A stretch of DNA of 64,000 nucleotides from Takakia lepidozioides (taxonomy: Eukaryota; Streptophyta; Takakiopsida; Takakiales; Takakiaceae), in NCBI GenBank assembly GCA_030704615.1, contig CM060732.1:19718001-19782000 (forward strand). The letters run 5' to 3'. The position numbers were made by a program, and so were the translations under genes. Below are positions 47,219-59,193 of the stretch, one piece after another (position 1 is the first letter of the stretch; every line of letters starts with the position of its first letter). The notes beneath the pieces are model-generated. The model was not told the origin of the DNA. It searched no databases and saw only the letters and a list, made by a program, of their open reading frames with translations.

Positions 47219-50200
47219 ATGAGCAGTCGTGCAAGCCGGACAATCTATGTTGGGAACCTTCCTGGTGATGTCCGGGAGCGGGAGATAGAGGATCTCTTTT
47301 ACAAGGTAGGTTTATCTTCGGTGCTGGGCTTTAGATTTTTCTCTTCGAGGATTTGTGACATACTTATAGTCTCTTGCATGGCTTCGTCCATTGCTCAATT
47401 GTTTGGCAGTTTTCAGGGTATAGCTCCTTGATTTGACTGTTTTCTGTTGGTGATATTCTCTATGTGTCCATCTATTTGCAGTATGGACGCATTGTGGATA
47501 TTGATTTAAAGTTACCCCCACGACCTCCAGGATATTGCTTCATTGAGGTAAGCTTTCTCGCTTTTATTGCACACAAATAGCAAATCCTGTTACCTTCATG
47601 TTATCAGATAAATCATTGTGAATCTTCATCGTCCGAGGACGATGTATGCTCTTTGCGCTGGAGTGCAATATGTATGTCAGAGTGTGTCTAACAGGAAGCT
47701 TTCACATGTCAAGAATGTGCTCAGAGCCTGGTAACAACGCCACAGAAGACCCACGTCTTGGTAACACAGCTTTGTAGGCCTTAATAGATTATTTCCTGTT
47801 GGTCTCTTGACTCGTGTCCCTAGCTGTTTTAATGAAAACTAAACCCCATCACACTGGTATTTCTTGCAGTTTGAGGATGCTCGGGATGCAGAGGATGCTA
47901 TCAGGGGGCGTGATGGCTACAACTTTGATGGAAGCCGGCTCCGGGTAGGTTATAGCTCTGTTTGCTGGCCACCACCCTGTTTTGGTGATTGTCGGCTGGA
48001 TGAGGCCTTTTCTATGGAGCACCTCTCACCACTGCACTATTTGGCCATCTATCATCTGATTTCTACCATGGTTCACAAAAGAATTCACAGTGATGTGCTA
48101 TATATTAAGAAGTTGCTCATAGGAAGTAGCCTATGTTCTTGAAAATTTATGAAGCCTACTTCCACTTGTTGTGGGTACGAGTTTTTGAATTAGGGCTAAT
48201 CTTGTTAGAAGTCAGCTCAGATTTAGTTAGCTAGGGTTCTGTTAGGGTTTTTTGACGGCTAGGGATAGTTCTACCAGAAGGTTCCAGCCACCAGAAGTTT
48301 CTAGAGAACTCATGTAGGATTTAAGAGAAAGGCTGAGGCAATGCCCAGCACTTCTTCTAGCATTTTGGATGTGCTATCCTAGTAGATTGCAGAGAGAGGA
48401 GGAGGAGAAGTCCAGCATCTACTTTTGTAAGTTCTTTTCTTTTGCAGTAAGGAGCATTCTTGTTAGGACTGACACTTCTTGTTAGTACTAACTCTTTGGT
48501 TGGTTTAGGCTGTCAGTTTTTGTACTGCTGCTTGTGCTAGAAGCTATCTGTCAATATCACTAGGAGGTAGAGGACAGGTCTAGTTTCCAACAGGTTATGG
48601 GCCCACAAGACGTTACAACTACTTGGACAGTTGAGCCACTGGATGGCAACAACTATAAGAGTTGGATCTACACGATGCAGCTCCTGCTCTCTTCAAAGAG
48701 CCTATGGTCAATAGTGGCTAAAAAGCCTTCAGAGGATAACCTGAAGGAGGAGAGATGGATCCAAAAGAATGAGCTTGCAATGGCAGCTCTAGTCACAAAC
48801 ATGAGATCAAAGCTGGTAGTTTTGGTAAGGAATCTTACAACTGCTCATGAGGTCTGGCAGACCTTAAGTGAGGTGTATGAGGCAGATGCGATGGGGAAAG
48901 CATATGTCCTATGGAAACAGCTCATGGACTTGAGAATGAGAGAAGGTGAGAGTGTAGCCATTCACATTGCCACTGTTAAAGCCATGTGTCTGGAGATAAT
49001 TGATGCGGGAGAACCCATGACTGAATCACTTCAGATCATGACCTTGTTTGGCACCTTGCCAAAGAGTTATGACATGGTGGAAACCGCATTGGCTACTCAT
49101 GGTAAGAGTAGACTGAGTTGGAAGTATGTCACTTCACAACTCATCATGGAAGAAAGCAAGCTGACTAGGGGTAGCTCAAGTATGGACAATGCCCTGACGG
49201 CTACTTCCATCAAGAAAGATGGAGCATGTTTCCGATGCGGCAAATTTGGGCATTTCCAGAAGGACTGCAAGGTGAAGATTGACAAGCCCAAGAAGGACAA
49301 GTGGAGACCAAGGAAAGGGAAGTCTGTACATGCACATGTCGCTGACATGGGCAACGACAGTGAAGTTCACCTGTTTATGGCAGATGCAGCTTACAGTCGT
49401 GATGAAGACTACCTGCTGACTACTGAAGGAGAACACTGTGGAGATGAGTGGTATTTGGACTCTGGAGCTACTAACCACATGTGTGGGAGGAAGGAGTTGT
49501 TTCACAACTTGAAACCCATTCAGCCTAGGAGCGTAAAGATGGGCAACAAGACGTTTTCTGTAAGTACGATGATGGGAGAAATCCCTGTCAACTTTATCAG
49601 AAAAGAGAGTAAGGTTACCCGTTGTACCCTTCAGAAAGTCCTATATGTGCCAGACTTGGCAAAGAATCTGATCTCTGTTAGTACCTTGGATGAGCTTGGG
49701 TATGATGTCATTTTCAGAAACAATGCTTGCAGCATCCAGAAGGGCAACGAGGAACTCTGCTATGGAGTGAAGGAGCAGAGACTCTACAAGCTTTTGAGTA
49801 CATCTGGAACTCAGGAGGAGGCCAATGTTGGGGACACAATGGACACTGCACCATTGTGGCATAGAAGGTTGGGTCACTTGGGGACACAAGCGATCAAGGA
49901 TCTTCAAAAGTTGGCGTTGGGATTGAATGTGGACTGGTCACATGAGCTACAGTTCTGTGAAGGATGTGCTAAAGGGAAACAGCACAAGTCATCAATGCCC
50001 AAGGAATCTGCCACAAGAGCCAAGGAGAGGCTGGAGTTGATACACACAGATGTGTGTGGCCCCATGAAGACAACATCACTGGGAGGATCTAGGTACTTTG
50101 TCACCTTCACTGATGACATGAGTAGAAAGACTTTCTTATATCCCTTGAGAGAGAAAGGTCAAGTGCTGCAGGTCTTTAAGCAATTTGTGCATGAAGTAGA

Positions 50201-53200
50201 AAACCAGCTGGACCTCAAAGTCAAGGTTCTGAGGAGCGATGGTGGGGGAGAATTCCTAAATCAGGAATTCAAAAACTATCTTGCTGAGAAAGGCATAAAG
50301 AGCCAAGTAACAGCGAGGGACAGTCCAGCCCAGAATGGAGTGGCAGAGAGATTAAACAGAACACTGGTTGAGAAGGCTAGATGTATGCTACAGACCTCAG
50401 GCCTTGGACCAGAGTTTTGGGGAGAGGCGATCAGCACTGCCACCTATCTGAAAAATTTGAGTCCCACGCGAGCTTTGAAAGACATGACTCCAGAGGAGGC
50501 GTGGAGTGGGAAGAAGCCAAACCTGAAGCATCTAAGAGTTTTTGGTTGTGCTGCTTATGCATTGATACCTGACGGCAAAGGAGCAAGTTGGATGCCAAGT
50601 CAGAAAGATGTATCTTCATTGGGTATGATCTGGGATGCAAGGGGTACAAGGTCTACAATCCTAGAACCAAGAGGTCAATCAGGAGTAGAGATGTCCTGTT
50701 TGATGAGGATAATTTTGGGAAGGAGACAAAGCCCAAGGACCTGTCCGTTCCTGTGATAATCCCTGATGTGGGAGAAAAAAAAGGGGAACAACCAGTAGTA
50801 AAGGTTTACACTCGAAGGGAGAAGGTGGCGAAGAAACCAGAAGAGGATGAAGATTCTGAAGATCGGGATCCTATTGACAAGGATGGGGGGCCTAGAAGGT
50901 CAGGAAGGATCAGCAACCCCCAGAAAGGTTTGGAGCTAATGTGGCAGAAGGACTGACTGGTCTGACTATGGATAACATAGGGCAGATGGAAAGTTGTTTC
51001 CATGCCCTTGATGATGCAGAGAGAACCAGCCACCCTCAATGACGCTTTGGCAAGGGATGATGCCAATGAGTGGGAGGGAGCTGTACTAGAGGAGATGAAA
51101 TCTCTAAAAGAAAACCAGACTTGGGAGCTGGTAACACTGCCTGGTGGTAGAAAGGCGGTAGATTGCAAGTGGGTTTTCAAAGTGAAAAGAGGACCCAACA
51201 ATGAGATAGTGAAGTACAAGGCCAGACTTGTGGCCAGAGGCTTCACACAGACTGCAGGGCTTGACTACAATGAAACTTTTGCCCCAGTGGCAAAGTTCAC
51301 CTCCATCCGATGTTTACTGGCATTGGCAGCGAAGCATGACTGGGAGATAGAACACATGGACGTGAAGACTGCATTCTTGAATGGGGATCTCCAGGAGGAG
51401 ATCTACATGAAACAACCAGAAGGCTTCCAAGAAGGTGATAAGGTGTGTCGGCTCAAGAAATCGTTATATGGACTCAAACAGGCATCGAGGACATGGTATG
51501 AGAAGATCAATAGCTACTTGACAGGCCAAGGTTTTGTAAGGAGTACAGCTGATCAGAGCATTTACTACATGACATCAGGTGTCATGATAATAGCACTCTA
51601 TGTGGATGACCTGCTACTGATCAGCGACAACAAGGATACCATGCGCAGGCAGAAGCATGATTTGAGTGAAACCTTTGAGATGGTTGATCTTGGAGCCGTG
51701 AACTACCTACTTGGAATTCAGATTCTGAGGGACAGGAAGGCGAGAACTATAAAGTTGAGCCAAGAGAGGTATGTCAGGAATGTTGTTTCGAATTTTGGTA
51801 TGCAGGACTGCAAACCAGCACCAACACCATTGGAAACCGGCTGCAAGCTGAGTAAGGAAATGGAGCCAAAATCTCCAAGTGAGATTGAGGAAATGGCTAA
51901 GGTTCCATATCAGCAAGCCATGGGATCTCTGATGTATGCAATGATTGGCACCAGGCCAGACATTGCCTATGCAGTGGGAATGCTTAGTAAGTTCATGCAC
52001 AACCCAGGACCTCAGCATTGGAAAGCACTCAAGAGGGTGATTAGATATTTGAAAGGGACTGCGGATACATGTCTAACTTACAACAAGCAGGACACTGGAG
52101 CATCACTAGAAGGATACAGTGATGCAGATTGGGCAGGAGACACAGATGAGAGGAGATCCATATCTGCCTACTGCTTTGTAATGAGTGGAGGTGCTGTGAG
52201 CTGGAGCAGCAAAAGACAGCAGACCACTGCTCTATCCTCGACTGAGTCAGAGTATATGGCTCTGACTCATGCAGCTAAAGAAGCCATTTGGATTCGAAGG
52301 CTTCTTGGTGAACTTGGCTTCAGTCAAGAACAGCCAACGAAAGTGCATGCTGATAACAGGAGCAGCATTGAGCTGATCAAGAATCCTGTTCATCACGCCC
52401 GGACCAAGCACATAGATATCAAACATCATTTCATTAGAGAAATGATTGGTTTGGAGATTGAGTTGGTTTACTGTAGGACTGAGGACATGGCAGCTGATGC
52501 ACTCACAAAGGCTCTATCCAAAGAAAAGCATTCTAGATGCATGGAACTGATTGGGTTAAGCCTCAATCCTCGCTGAGTGGGAGTGTTAGAAGTCAGCTCA
52601 GATTTAGTTAGCTAGGGTTCTGTTAGGGTTTTTTGACGGCTAGGGATAGTTCTACCAGAAGGTTCCAGCCACCAGAAGTTTCTAGAGAACTCATGTAGGA
52701 TTTAAGAGAAAGGCTGAGGCAATGCCCAGCACTTCTTCTAGCATTTTGGATGTGCTATCCTAGTAGATTGCAGAGAGAGGAGGAGGAGAAGTCCAGCATC
52801 TACTTTTGTAAGTTCTTTTCTTTTGCAGTAAGGAGCATTCTTGTTAGGACTGACACTTCTTGTTAGTACTAACTCTTTGGTTGGTTTAGGCTGTCAGTTT
52901 TTGTACTGCTGCTTGTGCTAGAAGCTATCTGTCAATATCACTAGGAGGTAGAGGACAGGTCTAGTTTCCAACAAATCTGACCATCAATCTCTCAAATAGG
53001 TGGAGATTGCTCATGGTGGTCGGGGGCCTCCATCCTCTGTGGACCGTTATAGCAGCTACAACAGTGGGGGTGGGGGAGGTGGTGGTGGTGGGGGTGATGG
53101 TGGTGGTCGCCCTGGTGGTGTCTCTCGCCGCTCTGAATACAGGGGTATGGATTCTTCTGTAGGGCTTGCTTTTGTTGGTTGTCAGGGAATTGTTCTTTAT

Positions 53201-55750
53201 ATAGATGATCAGCATGGGATCTTAAGGAAAATCTTCTTACAGCTCTGCCGCTTGCTCTTTTTACAGTGATTATTACGGGGCTGCCATCATCCGCTTCCTG
53301 GCAGGACTTGAAGGTGTGTTCATCACCCGGAACAATCTAACTTCTTTGCAATTTTTTTCTTAAAGATCGTCCTGGTGGCTGTAGTCATGCTGGCTGCACC
53401 TGGTGGCGAGTTGATGGCTTAGTCTTTGATTTTGCCTAGATCTTGTCAACTCTGCCACAATGGCTGCTGGTGGTGGATGCGATTCTTCTAGAATGCATCA
53501 GGCGCTATGGAAAGGCTTGCTCATAAGAAAGGTTACTTCTAGAGCTGAACCCAACAACCACGAATGGATTGGAGTCTGAGTCAGTACATGAAGTTTCGCA
53601 CCGTAGACTCTTGAGCTGAGGACTGTTTTCTCTCTCTGCAGGATCACATGCGCAGAGCAGGAGATGTCTGTTTTGCCCAGGTTTTCCGTGATGGCAGTGG
53701 TAATCTAATTTCTACTGTTTTAACGTGTTCATTTCCTGCTGCAAGGGGTTTAATTTGGCACCGTGTGAGGATTTTTGGGTAAGATGGGTAATACTTATTG
53801 TGTGGTCTCTGCAGCCGGGACGATGGGTATTGTGGACTTCACCAACTACGATGACATGAAATATGCAGTATGTCCTTGCATTTTCCCACAAAATTTCTGT
53901 TAGAGCACAGATTGTTACTGGCTTTGCTTTCTGTGTGGTTCTCTGTGCAGAGGGCTTGGTGTGATCTGTTGTGAACTGTCCCAAAGTGTCGTATTCACTC
54001 TGTGTCTCAAAACCTGTTGCAGATCAGGAAGCTGGATGATTCAGAGTTCCGAAATCCCTTCTCTCGCTCCTTTATTCGGGTATGATCTCCCAACTATAGT
54101 TTTGTAATTCTATTCTTGTTGCGCGAGTATGCAGAGGGCCACAGCATTTGCATGGACAGCTACATAAAGTTTGATTTTGAAGTCATCTGGAACTTCTAGG
54201 TACTAATCCTATGTTTTCTCTTCTCTAGGTGAAGGAAGATAAGGGTTATGGGTCAAGCAGAAGAAGCATATCCCGCAGTCGCAGCCGGAGCCGCAGGTTT
54301 TATCTTGTGGCTTATATGTTCATTAAATCTGTTCTTTAGTTTGGATTGATGGGACAGTTGAGTGATAGACTAGGCCAGTTTAAACAAGGTTTTGGCCATC
54401 CAAAATGAGTTCTGGCAACAATTTGGAATCTACGTCAGTTCAGTCATTGGGTCGTTTTGTGTTGATCTGATTGATTATATACTACTTTGTTGTGGAAAGT
54501 CACAATGTTTTTTCTTGCCCCCAGCTGGGGTCACTGGTTTTGCCAATCCTGGCTGGAGGTTCACCTTGACCTATTTGAAATCTGGAGCATGGTCAATCAA
54601 TGGACAATGTGTGTGTTATTAGGGTGGGATGACAAGCTCCTGAACATGGTAGGAAGCACCAAGGCGTGTGGTCTTCAGGACTTAGGCAGGACTCTATGTT
54701 TGAGTTTAGTGTGTCATTTGCGTGATGTCTGTAGTCTCATTTTTGAATGGGGCGGATCAGAGATTAGGGTCATCTTGTGGTCTTGTTGCTGCAGCCGGTC
54801 ACGCAGCAAGTCAGTGCGTAGTCGGTCACCAGCATCACACTCTCGTTCTCCACGCTCTCGCACACCTAACTCTCGGTCACGATCTATCCTTTCACTTTCC
54901 AGGTATGTCCCCAGTCTGGTGTGTGTTGTTGGCATAGTGATGTTGTGTAGATACCTCCCGTTTCAGTGTGCGCAAGGGAGACAGATGTACACAGTGGACG
55001 GTGCTTCGCATTTCTTTAGTGTCATGATCATGGGTGCAGTTCGAGAAAATAGCTGGCAGGGTTAGTGACTTCTTTTATTTCAGCATAGACTTTTTGTTGT
55101 TTAACCTTATGTTGTAGGAGGGACTAATACAAATTGTCTTCTGTCTCTTGACTGTGATGTTGGGTTGTCCTGGTTCAGATCACGGTCACCTGTGCGACGC
55201 TTGGTATGTCCTTTAAGCTTTGCAATAACTGTGTTTTGTTGATGAAACCAGTCCTGATGAATTAGCTTTTTTTTTGCCATTTTGGTTGATCCCAGACTGA
55301 CTGTAGCTGGGCCATATTATGCTTCTATTTCCCTTTCTGTGCTCATCACATTTCCAGGTTCAGACAGAGACTGCAATGATAGGTATTAACACGATGGGAG
55401 GTTACACAGGCCTCGCCTATGAAAGAGTACAGCCGGAGCCCAAGTGGAAGCCGTTCTCCCCCTCCTGTAAACACCTTTACCTATTTACCTTTCTTCATAC
55501 TTCATGCACTGATAATCATCTTGCATGAGACATTCAGTGTAGCATCCTCGAAGTAAATGGTAAAGACCATATGTCAGGCATGAGGTGTTCCAGTCTCAGC
55601 AAAGGTAGTGCTTTGGTTCAACACTCTGGGAATGCCCAATAGTTGTTGCTGATTGTATCAACCTGTGTGCAGAAGGTTGTGGAAAATAGCCTGCGTAATG
55701 CAGATCGAAGCCGGAGTCCTAGAGGAGAAAGCCCAAGAGCAGAAGCTAAT
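47219..55750 (+). CDS. SR34: SR splicing factor, SF2/ASF type (SR34/SR30-like)
   Basis: Nuclear pre-mRNA splicing regulator. Exons: 47219-47305, 47482-47547, 47870-47944, 53000-53144, 53267-53313, 53642-53699, 53815-53867, 54023-54079, 54229-54296, 54795-54902, 55179-55203, 55410-55466, 55673-55750. All phases agree (308 codons so far). RRM1 starts [20 protein letters not shown] and has [18 protein letters not shown] Gly-rich linker follows. RRM2 carries the plant hallmark SWQDLKDHM. The tail is RS-rich ([23 protein letters not shown]). The 498-bp intron after 54,296 matches the position of the long alternatively spliced intron of SR30/SR34. The last exon is unresolved: a donor-like site follows 55,750, and 56,408-56,452 is a weak terminal candidate. 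Intron 3 is 5 kb because it holds a Ty1/copia element. Confidence 0.93.
48203..48592 (+). repeat. Copia 5' LTR
   Basis: Starts TGTTAGAAGTC and ends TTTCCAACA; 390 bp. No strong TATA box is obvious. Confidence 0.97.
48593..48606 (+). other. Half-tRNA-type primer-binding site overlapping the gag start codon
   Basis: GGTTATGGGCCCAC abuts the LTR. It is exactly complementary to the anticodon stem-loop of plant initiator tRNA-Met (GTGGGCCCATAACC) rather than to its 3' end. This is the arrangement of Drosophila copia, which is primed by a cleaved half of tRNA-iMet. The ATG inside it (48,597) is the first codon of gag-pol. Confidence 0.85.
48597..52576 (+). pseudogene. Copia gag-pol polyprotein, frameshifted
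   Basis: Frame 1 (48,597 to about 50,585) encodes Gag, a zinc knuckle [14 protein letters not shown], protease [13 protein letters not shown], the pre-integrase [10 protein letters not shown] and an integrase with HTDVCGPM and [16 protein letters not shown]. Net one-base frameshifts occur near 50,585, near 50,920 (a C-run) and near 51,030. RT/RNase H then reads openly to 52,576 with [23 protein letters not shown] and [12 protein letters not shown]. All catalytic motifs seem present, so the element is structurally complete but cannot make the polyprotein from this copy. Assembly error is an alternative, given the identical LTRs. Confidence 0.95.
52584..52973 (+). repeat. Copia 3' LTR
   Basis: Same 390-bp sequence as 48,203-48,592; I saw no difference by eye. 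Confidence 0.97.
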
Positions 55751-56858
55751 GTACTCGCTCAATTCTCCTTCCCACCAACCATATGGCAATGTTCTTCATT
55801 GCTTCATTTCCCTTTAGACTTACAGCAGTTGAACTTATATCACAAGATGGTTGGTCATATGCAAGATTCGCATCTCTCTCTCTCTCTCTCTCTCTCTTTT
55901 CCGCTCAAACTGGGCGCGGGTCAATGGCCACAAGGCTACGGCAAACAACGTCTTATGAGTACATTCTCTCTCTCTCTCTCTCTCTCTCCCCAAACTTGTT
56001 CCGCTCAAACTGGGCGCGGGGTCAATGGCCACAAGGCTACGGCACACAACGTCTTATGAGTACATTCTCTCTCTCTCTCTCTCTCACAGTACCCTGTCTA
56101 TTAGGATGCCTGTTAATTAGGTAGTTGGGTGTCATGAATCTAAGATCTTAATTGGTCTTTTGTTTGGACCTTGGAGGGGGGAGCTTCTGATCGAAGCACT
56201 TCTCCAGTGTCAAATGGTGTAAATGACTGAACACATCTGTTCTTGAATGAGCCAAGAAATCTATTGTTGTTGATGTGCCACCTATCTAGTTGGGGAGATG
56301 TTCGATTGGCAAGGTTGGATTAGCCATGGTCCTCCGTAGACACTTTTGGCAGGTCATGCTCTCCCTTAAGGTTGTCTACCTTCGTGCTGTCAACTGTCAT
56401 TTTGCAGGGATTCGGTTGTGTTGTTGCTCATGTTAGAGTTTCAGTAATTTAACCCTCTTCTGACACATTTTTGTTATGTGCAATGGTTTTTTAAAACCTG
56501 AATAGGTGCTATAAAACTTATTTGGGAGTTAGTAGCTAGTTGTAAGCCTCAAACTTTATCATGCAGACCAGTCTGCAACTTAAAGGGGTACTTTATATTT
56601 GAAACGGCTTCCACTCCGACTGAGTGGAATGTTTGGTGTGCCAGTAGGGAGCTCAAAAATATGACTCTTTACTATGATGAGATGTTCCTGCAATGAATAT
56701 TCCACTATCAGGTTTGTGGTCTATTATTGCTAACTTGGGTCACTGCCTTCGTATCAGAGGAAGTGCAACAACTACAAGCAGCATAGGAGGAGACAAAATC
56801 TGCTTTATTGAGTTCAGGACGTCTCGAGGTCATGTGAAAGTCCACAGCTGGTTGTGAC
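55751..56858. other. SR gene 3' region with duplicated (CT)n blocks
   Basis: Probably the last SR exon and 3' UTR plus flank. Three (CT)n tracts (55,872-55,897, 55,966-55,988, 56,067-56,085) separate two near-identical segments, CCGCTCAAACTGGGCGCGGG through CTTATGAGTACATT, a tandem duplication of about 95 bp. Confidence 0.6.
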
Positions 56859-57616
56859 AAGTGTTGACCGGGTACCACGTTTTGAGCCCTCTTCCGGTCC
56901 CGGTTATGGCCTACTCCTTGAAAAAAATGGATGGTCGGGGCAGGGTATATCAATAGGTTTGAAAAACATATCGGTTACAGGTTCTCATTAAACACATGAA
57001 TTTTTTCTTGTCTGGTTCTCAATCTACTGGTTATGCCATCTTAAAAATTGCCGGTTCCATGGTACCGGTTATGGGACTCATCCATTTTATATTCTTACTT
57101 TCTCTAGCATTTTTGTGTATGTGTGTGAAAGTACACAAGAGGGCTGTGGCTTGGTGGTAAGCCACTCGCGGATTGGCGTGTGGGACTCGGGTCCAATCGT
57201 TCAACCCCTATCATCTATCTATTGCCTTCAGGCTGCCCCTCTAATACACCAAGTTTATAACTATTGTTTAGCCAAATGCCCAACTAATTAATTTCCTATT
57301 TACTTGGGCATCCTCAATGCTGTGCACCTAATCTTAACTACCATCACCCTACCATCACCAACCCCTACACCTATATTATCTAGAACCACATCTACGCCAT
57401 CCCCATTTGCTCCGGATCCTGCTCCGGGTATAACACCCTTATAATCACAGTGCCGGTTCTCTAGCCGGTTAGGAAGCTCGATGGCTTTTGCCGGTTCCCT
57501 TCCATAGCCAGTTCCTCCGGGGGGTGCACTTTCCGGGTATGCATATGTGCATAACCGGCAAATAACCGCCGGGTATGCATGTCCAGATGCCATACCCGGC
57601 CAACACTGGTTATGAC
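56851..57616. mobile_element. hAT-like non-autonomous element C (750 bp), left member of a tandem pair
   Basis: The body is 56,859-57,608. Its left end is AAGTGTTGACCGGGTA; the right end on the minus strand is CAGTGTTGGCCGGGTA. Flanks are GTTGTGAC (56,851-56,858) and GTTATGAC (57,609-57,616). The second flank is also the left duplication of the next element. The interior is filled with CCGGTT/GGTTCC/CCGGTTATGG words. A tRNA-like segment at 57,140-57,200 (TGGCTTGGTGG ... GTTCAACCCC) is a possible SINE insertion. Confidence 0.8.
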
Positions 57617-58083
57617 CAGTGTTGGGCGGCTAACCGGACAGGCGCCGGTTAGCCAGACCGGAGCCCGCCTGATCCAGAAGAACCGGAACCAACCAACCGA
57701 ACCTGACCTAATTTCTGGACAGAGGGTAAGAACCTGACCCAATTTCTGGACATGGTTAAGAATGGGAACCGGTTGACTGCACTTGCTTAGACCTGCCTTA
57801 AAACGTTCCAACAGGTTGTGGTTCCGGTTGTGGTTCCGGTTCCGGTTCCTGCAGTGTTCGGAAACCTGTGGTGGGGAAACTTGACATGTGAGGCTCTGTA
57901 CCCATGCCAGCTTGCATCAGATACTGGGTTCAATCCTTCATAATGTCAATTTATGAATTAAATTTTAGAGACCTCAGCAACTAGGTATAAAGTTAATTTC
58001 ATCATATTTGTACTTTCTTGAAATAGTTTTTTGTACTGAAGGTTCCTTCACAAATGCAAGAACCGCCCAACCCTGATTATGAC
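57609..58083. mobile_element. hAT-like non-autonomous element D (459 bp), right member of the pair
   Basis: The body is 57,617-58,075. Its left end is CAGTGTTGGGCGGCTAACC; the right end on the minus strand is CAGGGTTGGGCGGTTCTTG. Flanks are GTTATGAC (57,609-57,616, shared with element C) and ATTATGAC (58,076-58,083), 7 of 8 matching. CCGGTT words are dense near both ends. Confidence 0.8.
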
Positions 58084-58514
58084 GGTATCACTTGTGACTT
58101 TACATGGTCAGATTTATCTAGTTTGTGTTAATCTCAGTCATTAGGTTTCTTTCTAAAGAACGGAAATGTACCAGATCTCATTGGTGCATCAAGTGATTTG
58201 GTGTCACTTACTTGTGCTGGTAAATGGGCAAAGCTGAAGTGAGAATCTGTCTTGGGGATAAGATTCTCTTTTTATGTCTGTATTTATTTTTTCTATTATG
58301 CTTTTTTGGATGATCTTTATATGTAACCTTTCAATAACATTCTAGAACTAACTTGAGAGACTCTTAAATTAGTTTGTGTTAGTGTAGTAAGGTGAGGGTT
58401 AGTAGCACTCCGTTGTAGTTTTGGGCTTTCGTACACGCATTAAACATGATGATTAATGTTTAAGGACAATAGCTTTTAAGTTGGATGAAAACATGCATGC
58501 ATTACCAACCACCA

Positions 58515-58978
58515 TCAATATATGAATCGAGACGTTTGTTTTGTAGATTTGAGATGTCCCCAACCGCGAGGCCCCAGCCTTGGTGCTTGGTACCATTGGA
58601 AAGCCCTCGACGAGGAGGGGTGCACCGGCTTGGTCTCATGATTTTTGGACCTGCAATGTGGGAGATGTGGAATTTCAAGTACTTTGGGTCGTTGGAAATT
58701 CCCGAAAAATAGCAAAGTGGGAATTACTGGGACAATGGTTGGAGCCTCGAGAGGAGAGATATCAAGGGAAAGGTCTCCGGTTCAAATCTGGTCGTAGGCT
58801 ATGTGGAAAAAAAATGCATTTGGACTTAGATGACATTGGACCCTTGAGCCAATGGCAGAGGCTACCGTAGAGGTCGCACTTGGGCCTCGACATAGGAGAC
58901 GCACTTGCATACATAGGAGATTGCACTTGGGCTTAGATGACACTTGACACTTGGGCCAACGGCACAGGCTACCCTAGT
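58515..58978 (+). mobile_element. Helitron-like element, most complete copy (464 bp)
   Basis: Starts TCAATATATGAATCGAGACG immediately after an A and ends GGCTACCCTAGT immediately before a T. Helitrons start TC, end CTRRT and insert between A and T without duplication, so the ends fit. I see only a weak potential hairpin near the 3' end, and no Rep/helicase coding. The core matches copies a-f; the 3' part matches the arrays at 35,260 and 39,440. Confidence 0.5.
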
Positions 58979-59193
58979 TGGACATGGATGATGCAACATG
59001 AAATGCCATTAGTATCTAACCTCACAAAATATGTGTATACAAGGTTAGGTTATAATGAATTATTGGCGTATATGTATATTTTGAATCTTTCGTATTTATA
59101 ATGCTTTGAGTACGCATTTAGATGATAGACTATAGCTGGTCCAATATTTTGAGAAAAAGTATTTTGAAACAATAGATAAACATAAATAGCATC
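58979..59193. other. AT-rich intergenic
   Basis: Nothing recognised. Confidence 0.4.

Larger units (their letters stand above)
48198..52978 (+). mobile_element. Complete Ty1/copia retrotransposon inside SR intron 3
   Basis: The element is 48,203-52,973, with LTRs of 390 bp each that appear identical. It is flanked by perfect AATCT duplications (48,198-48,202 and 52,974-52,978). It has a PBS at 48,593, a gag-pol region and a polypurine tract AGTGGGAG before the 3' LTR. It lies in the same orientation as the host gene. Identical LTRs imply a recent insertion. Confidence 0.97.
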
